From JBCCFW01 sp039029535 (GTDB lineage Bacteria > Acidobacteriota > JBCCFW01), in contig JBCCFW010000135.1 in the NCBI GenBank assembly GCA_039029535.1, forward strand, positions 1 to 21,430: a DNA stretch of 21,430 bases. The letters run 5' to 3'. Shown piece by piece: positions 20,482-21,430 of this stretch. Each line of letters opens with the position of its first letter. The stretch's first letter is position 1. Both the position numbers and the translations under genes were made by a program. Below the pieces are notes generated by a model, which did not search any database, was not told where the DNA came from, and was given only the letters and a program-made list of their open reading frames with translations.

Positions 20482-21430
20482 CAACCCCAGCGGATCCATC
20501 CGGCTCCATGGGTTGTTGCCCACGTAGGCCAGGCCGTTCCCGAAGTTGACCTCGTCGCCCCACTTCCCGATCGGATCCCTCGTCACGAACCGACCCGCGA
20601 ATGGATCGAGCGTGCGGTTCCGGAAGTAGTAGAACCCCGACTCCACGTCGAGCCGTCGCCCCGTGTACAGCCACGGCATCCCGATCGCCGATGACGTCCG
20701 CGCGATTCCATCGGGCGACCACGCCGTGACGGCGCCGTAGTCCTCGTACGAGTACCGCTCCTCCACGACCCCATCGGCCGTCGTCGTCGCGAGCACGTTG
20801 CGGAGGTCGTCCTGGTGCAGGAAGTGCTCCTGACCGGCCGAGCGCCAGCTCACGACCTCATCCAGTCCTGCACCGTGGATCGTCAGACCCACGACCGCGC
20901 CAGTCTCGTCCCGCTCCTCCAGCTCGCCCAGGCCCACGTTCACGAAGCGATGCTCACTCCACGCCGAGCCCGCCGTCGTCGTCCGCAGCACCCTTCGCCC
21001 GAGCGCGTCGTAGCGGTACTCGACCTCCAGGCCCTGCCCCGGCCGCGACAGCGACACCGGACGGTTGAGGTAGTCGTAGACCCAGTCCGACTGCTGGTCC
21101 GTGCCCGGCGCATCCGAGGTCAGGTTGCCGGCATCGTCGTGATGCCGGGTGCCCCAGGGCGTCTGGCTGTACTGATGGACCTGCTGGTCCAGCAGCGGAG
21201 CGTCCGACGACTGCACGTAGGTCAACGGCACGCCGTCGACCGTCACGCTTCGCCGATTGCCGCCCAAGTCCAGGTCGTAGTCGAGGACCGTGCTCACGGC
21301 TCCGTCGACCCAGTGGCTTCCGACCAGCCTGTCGAGGCGGTCGTAGCTGAACGTCGCCTGCTCGTCGTTGAGCATGTCGTCACGGGTGGTGCGGTTGCCC
21401 CAGGAGTCCCAGCTCGTGGTCAGGTTCGCA
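19705..21430 (-). CDS. RHS/YD-repeat protein with variable C-terminal toxin-like tip, 5' partial
   Basis: The frame runs off the window end, so the N-terminal part lies beyond base 21430; 574 residues are visible. The following numbers count from an internal Met at 21375. YD-type repeats are seen (FSYDRLDRLVGS, WVYDYLNRPVSLS, YRYDALGRRVL). They are followed by the RHS core-end signature: YTGRRLDVESGFYYFRNRTLD, then GRFVTRDPIG, then NNPWSRMDPLGL (287-298), the usual self-cleavage boundary. After it come a helical pretoxin part (about 299-370), a hydrophobic segment (about 377-391), a Pro/Ser/Thr-rich linker (about 397-472) and a final 80-residue domain with EIRIMPRP, KHLTEYYYR and WGPHT. RHS proteins carry toxins between cells or into other cells; the toxin activity here is not identified. 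Its stop overlaps the candidate immunity gene by 4 bases. Confidence 0.88.
   Translation of the reverse strand, partial: ANLTTSWDSWGNRTTRDDMLNDEQATFSYDRLDRLVGSHWVDGAVSTVLDYDLDLGGNRRSVTVDGVPLTYVQSSDAPLLDQQVHQYSQTPWGTRHHDDAGNLTSDAPGTDQQSDWVYDYLNRPVSLSRPGQGLEVEYRYDALGRRVLRTTTAGSAWSEHRFVNVGLGELEERDETGAVVGLTIHGAGLDEVVSWRSAGQEHFLHQDDLRNVLATTTADGVVEERYSYEDYGAVTAWSPDGIARTSSAIGMPWLYTGRRLDVESGFYYFRNRTLDPFAGRFVTRDPIGKWGDEVNFGNGLAYVGNNPWSRMDPLGLKTSEIENLKELGGRMLNDLYEDYGGQGGVERELARLYNSEDHNSRQKYYNLRSRYDLARGNSWASQRQEETLESADTGFKWTMVAAGLVVALDASKILRPSSLPLKPSTPVQPRKKAGGDGADAPVPEVSPPSSTPPRTAEALTPEAPALGDDLATSSTASSSPAATQVSGLSVSSSWGRNRLVKELHDQGFVLDRPTNSGNGLIYRNLETGTEIRIMPRPTRRYRGDPPAKHLTEYYYRARSGPDQPWGPHTSIPDK

Noticed and set aside
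19192..21430. Insertion sequence or integrase explaining the low-GC RHS tip
   Set aside because: No transposase, integrase, terminal inverted repeats or target duplications are visible; tip replacement by recombination is simpler.

Overview
This window comes from a GC-rich chromosome (hand counts of typical lines give about 70% GC) of a bacterium with a Gram-negative envelope. It encodes ExbB/ExbD-type proton-channel proteins, an MlaE-type phospholipid transport permease, a periplasmic Slt70-like lytic transglycosylase and a large RHS protein. Phylum cannot be fixed from the sequence alone. Planctomycetota or Myxococcota-like lineages would fit the HEAT-repeat, SpoIID/SPOR and RHS content, but this is inference. 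Genes are tightly packed: many neighbours overlap by 4 bases (ATGA or GTGA) and GTG starts are common. No tRNA, rRNA, CRISPR array or transposase was seen.

Layout. (1) 1-3947, plus strand: a sulfate assimilation operon, with a 5'-truncated siroheme-forming dehydrogenase/ferrochelatase, cysK, cysD and cysN, all overlapping. A YbaK-type aminoacyl-tRNA editing gene follows. (2) 4501-11973, minus strand: read in transcription order, a soluble receptor-like (MCP-domain) protein, mlaE, a 32-codon ORF, a CorC/HlyC-type CBS protein and era. After a 103-bp gap that may hold a promoter come exbB, exbD and a large SpoIID/SPOR peptidoglycan-binding protein. (3) 12179-13469, plus: a PlsC-type acyltransferase and a small membrane-anchored protein preceded by a sigma-54-like promoter. 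(4) 13478-17647, minus: slt, then prmA, then an exported HEAT-repeat protein. (5) 17744-19191, plus: a two-gene set of tiny secreted/membrane proteins behind a second sigma-54-like element, a strong hairpin, then miaA. (6) 19349-21430, minus: the 3' part of an RHS-repeat gene with a swapped-looking C-terminal tip, followed by a small acidic-protein gene overlapping it by 4 bases.

The sulfur genes act together: sulfate is activated by CysDN, siroheme equips sulfite reductase (not in the window), and CysK fixes sulfide into cysteine. ExbB/ExbD plus SpoIID/SPOR suggests an energised envelope or peptidoglycan function. Slt, MlaE and PlsC also point to envelope upkeep.

The strongest candidate for an undescribed system is the RHS toxin tip with its putative immunity gene at 19349-20481. 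It has a compositional break exactly at the RHS core boundary and a terminal domain I cannot assign to a named toxin family. Secondary candidates are the two sigma-54-like promoters in front of tiny envelope proteins, and the palindrome covering the ribosome binding site of the MCP-like gene.
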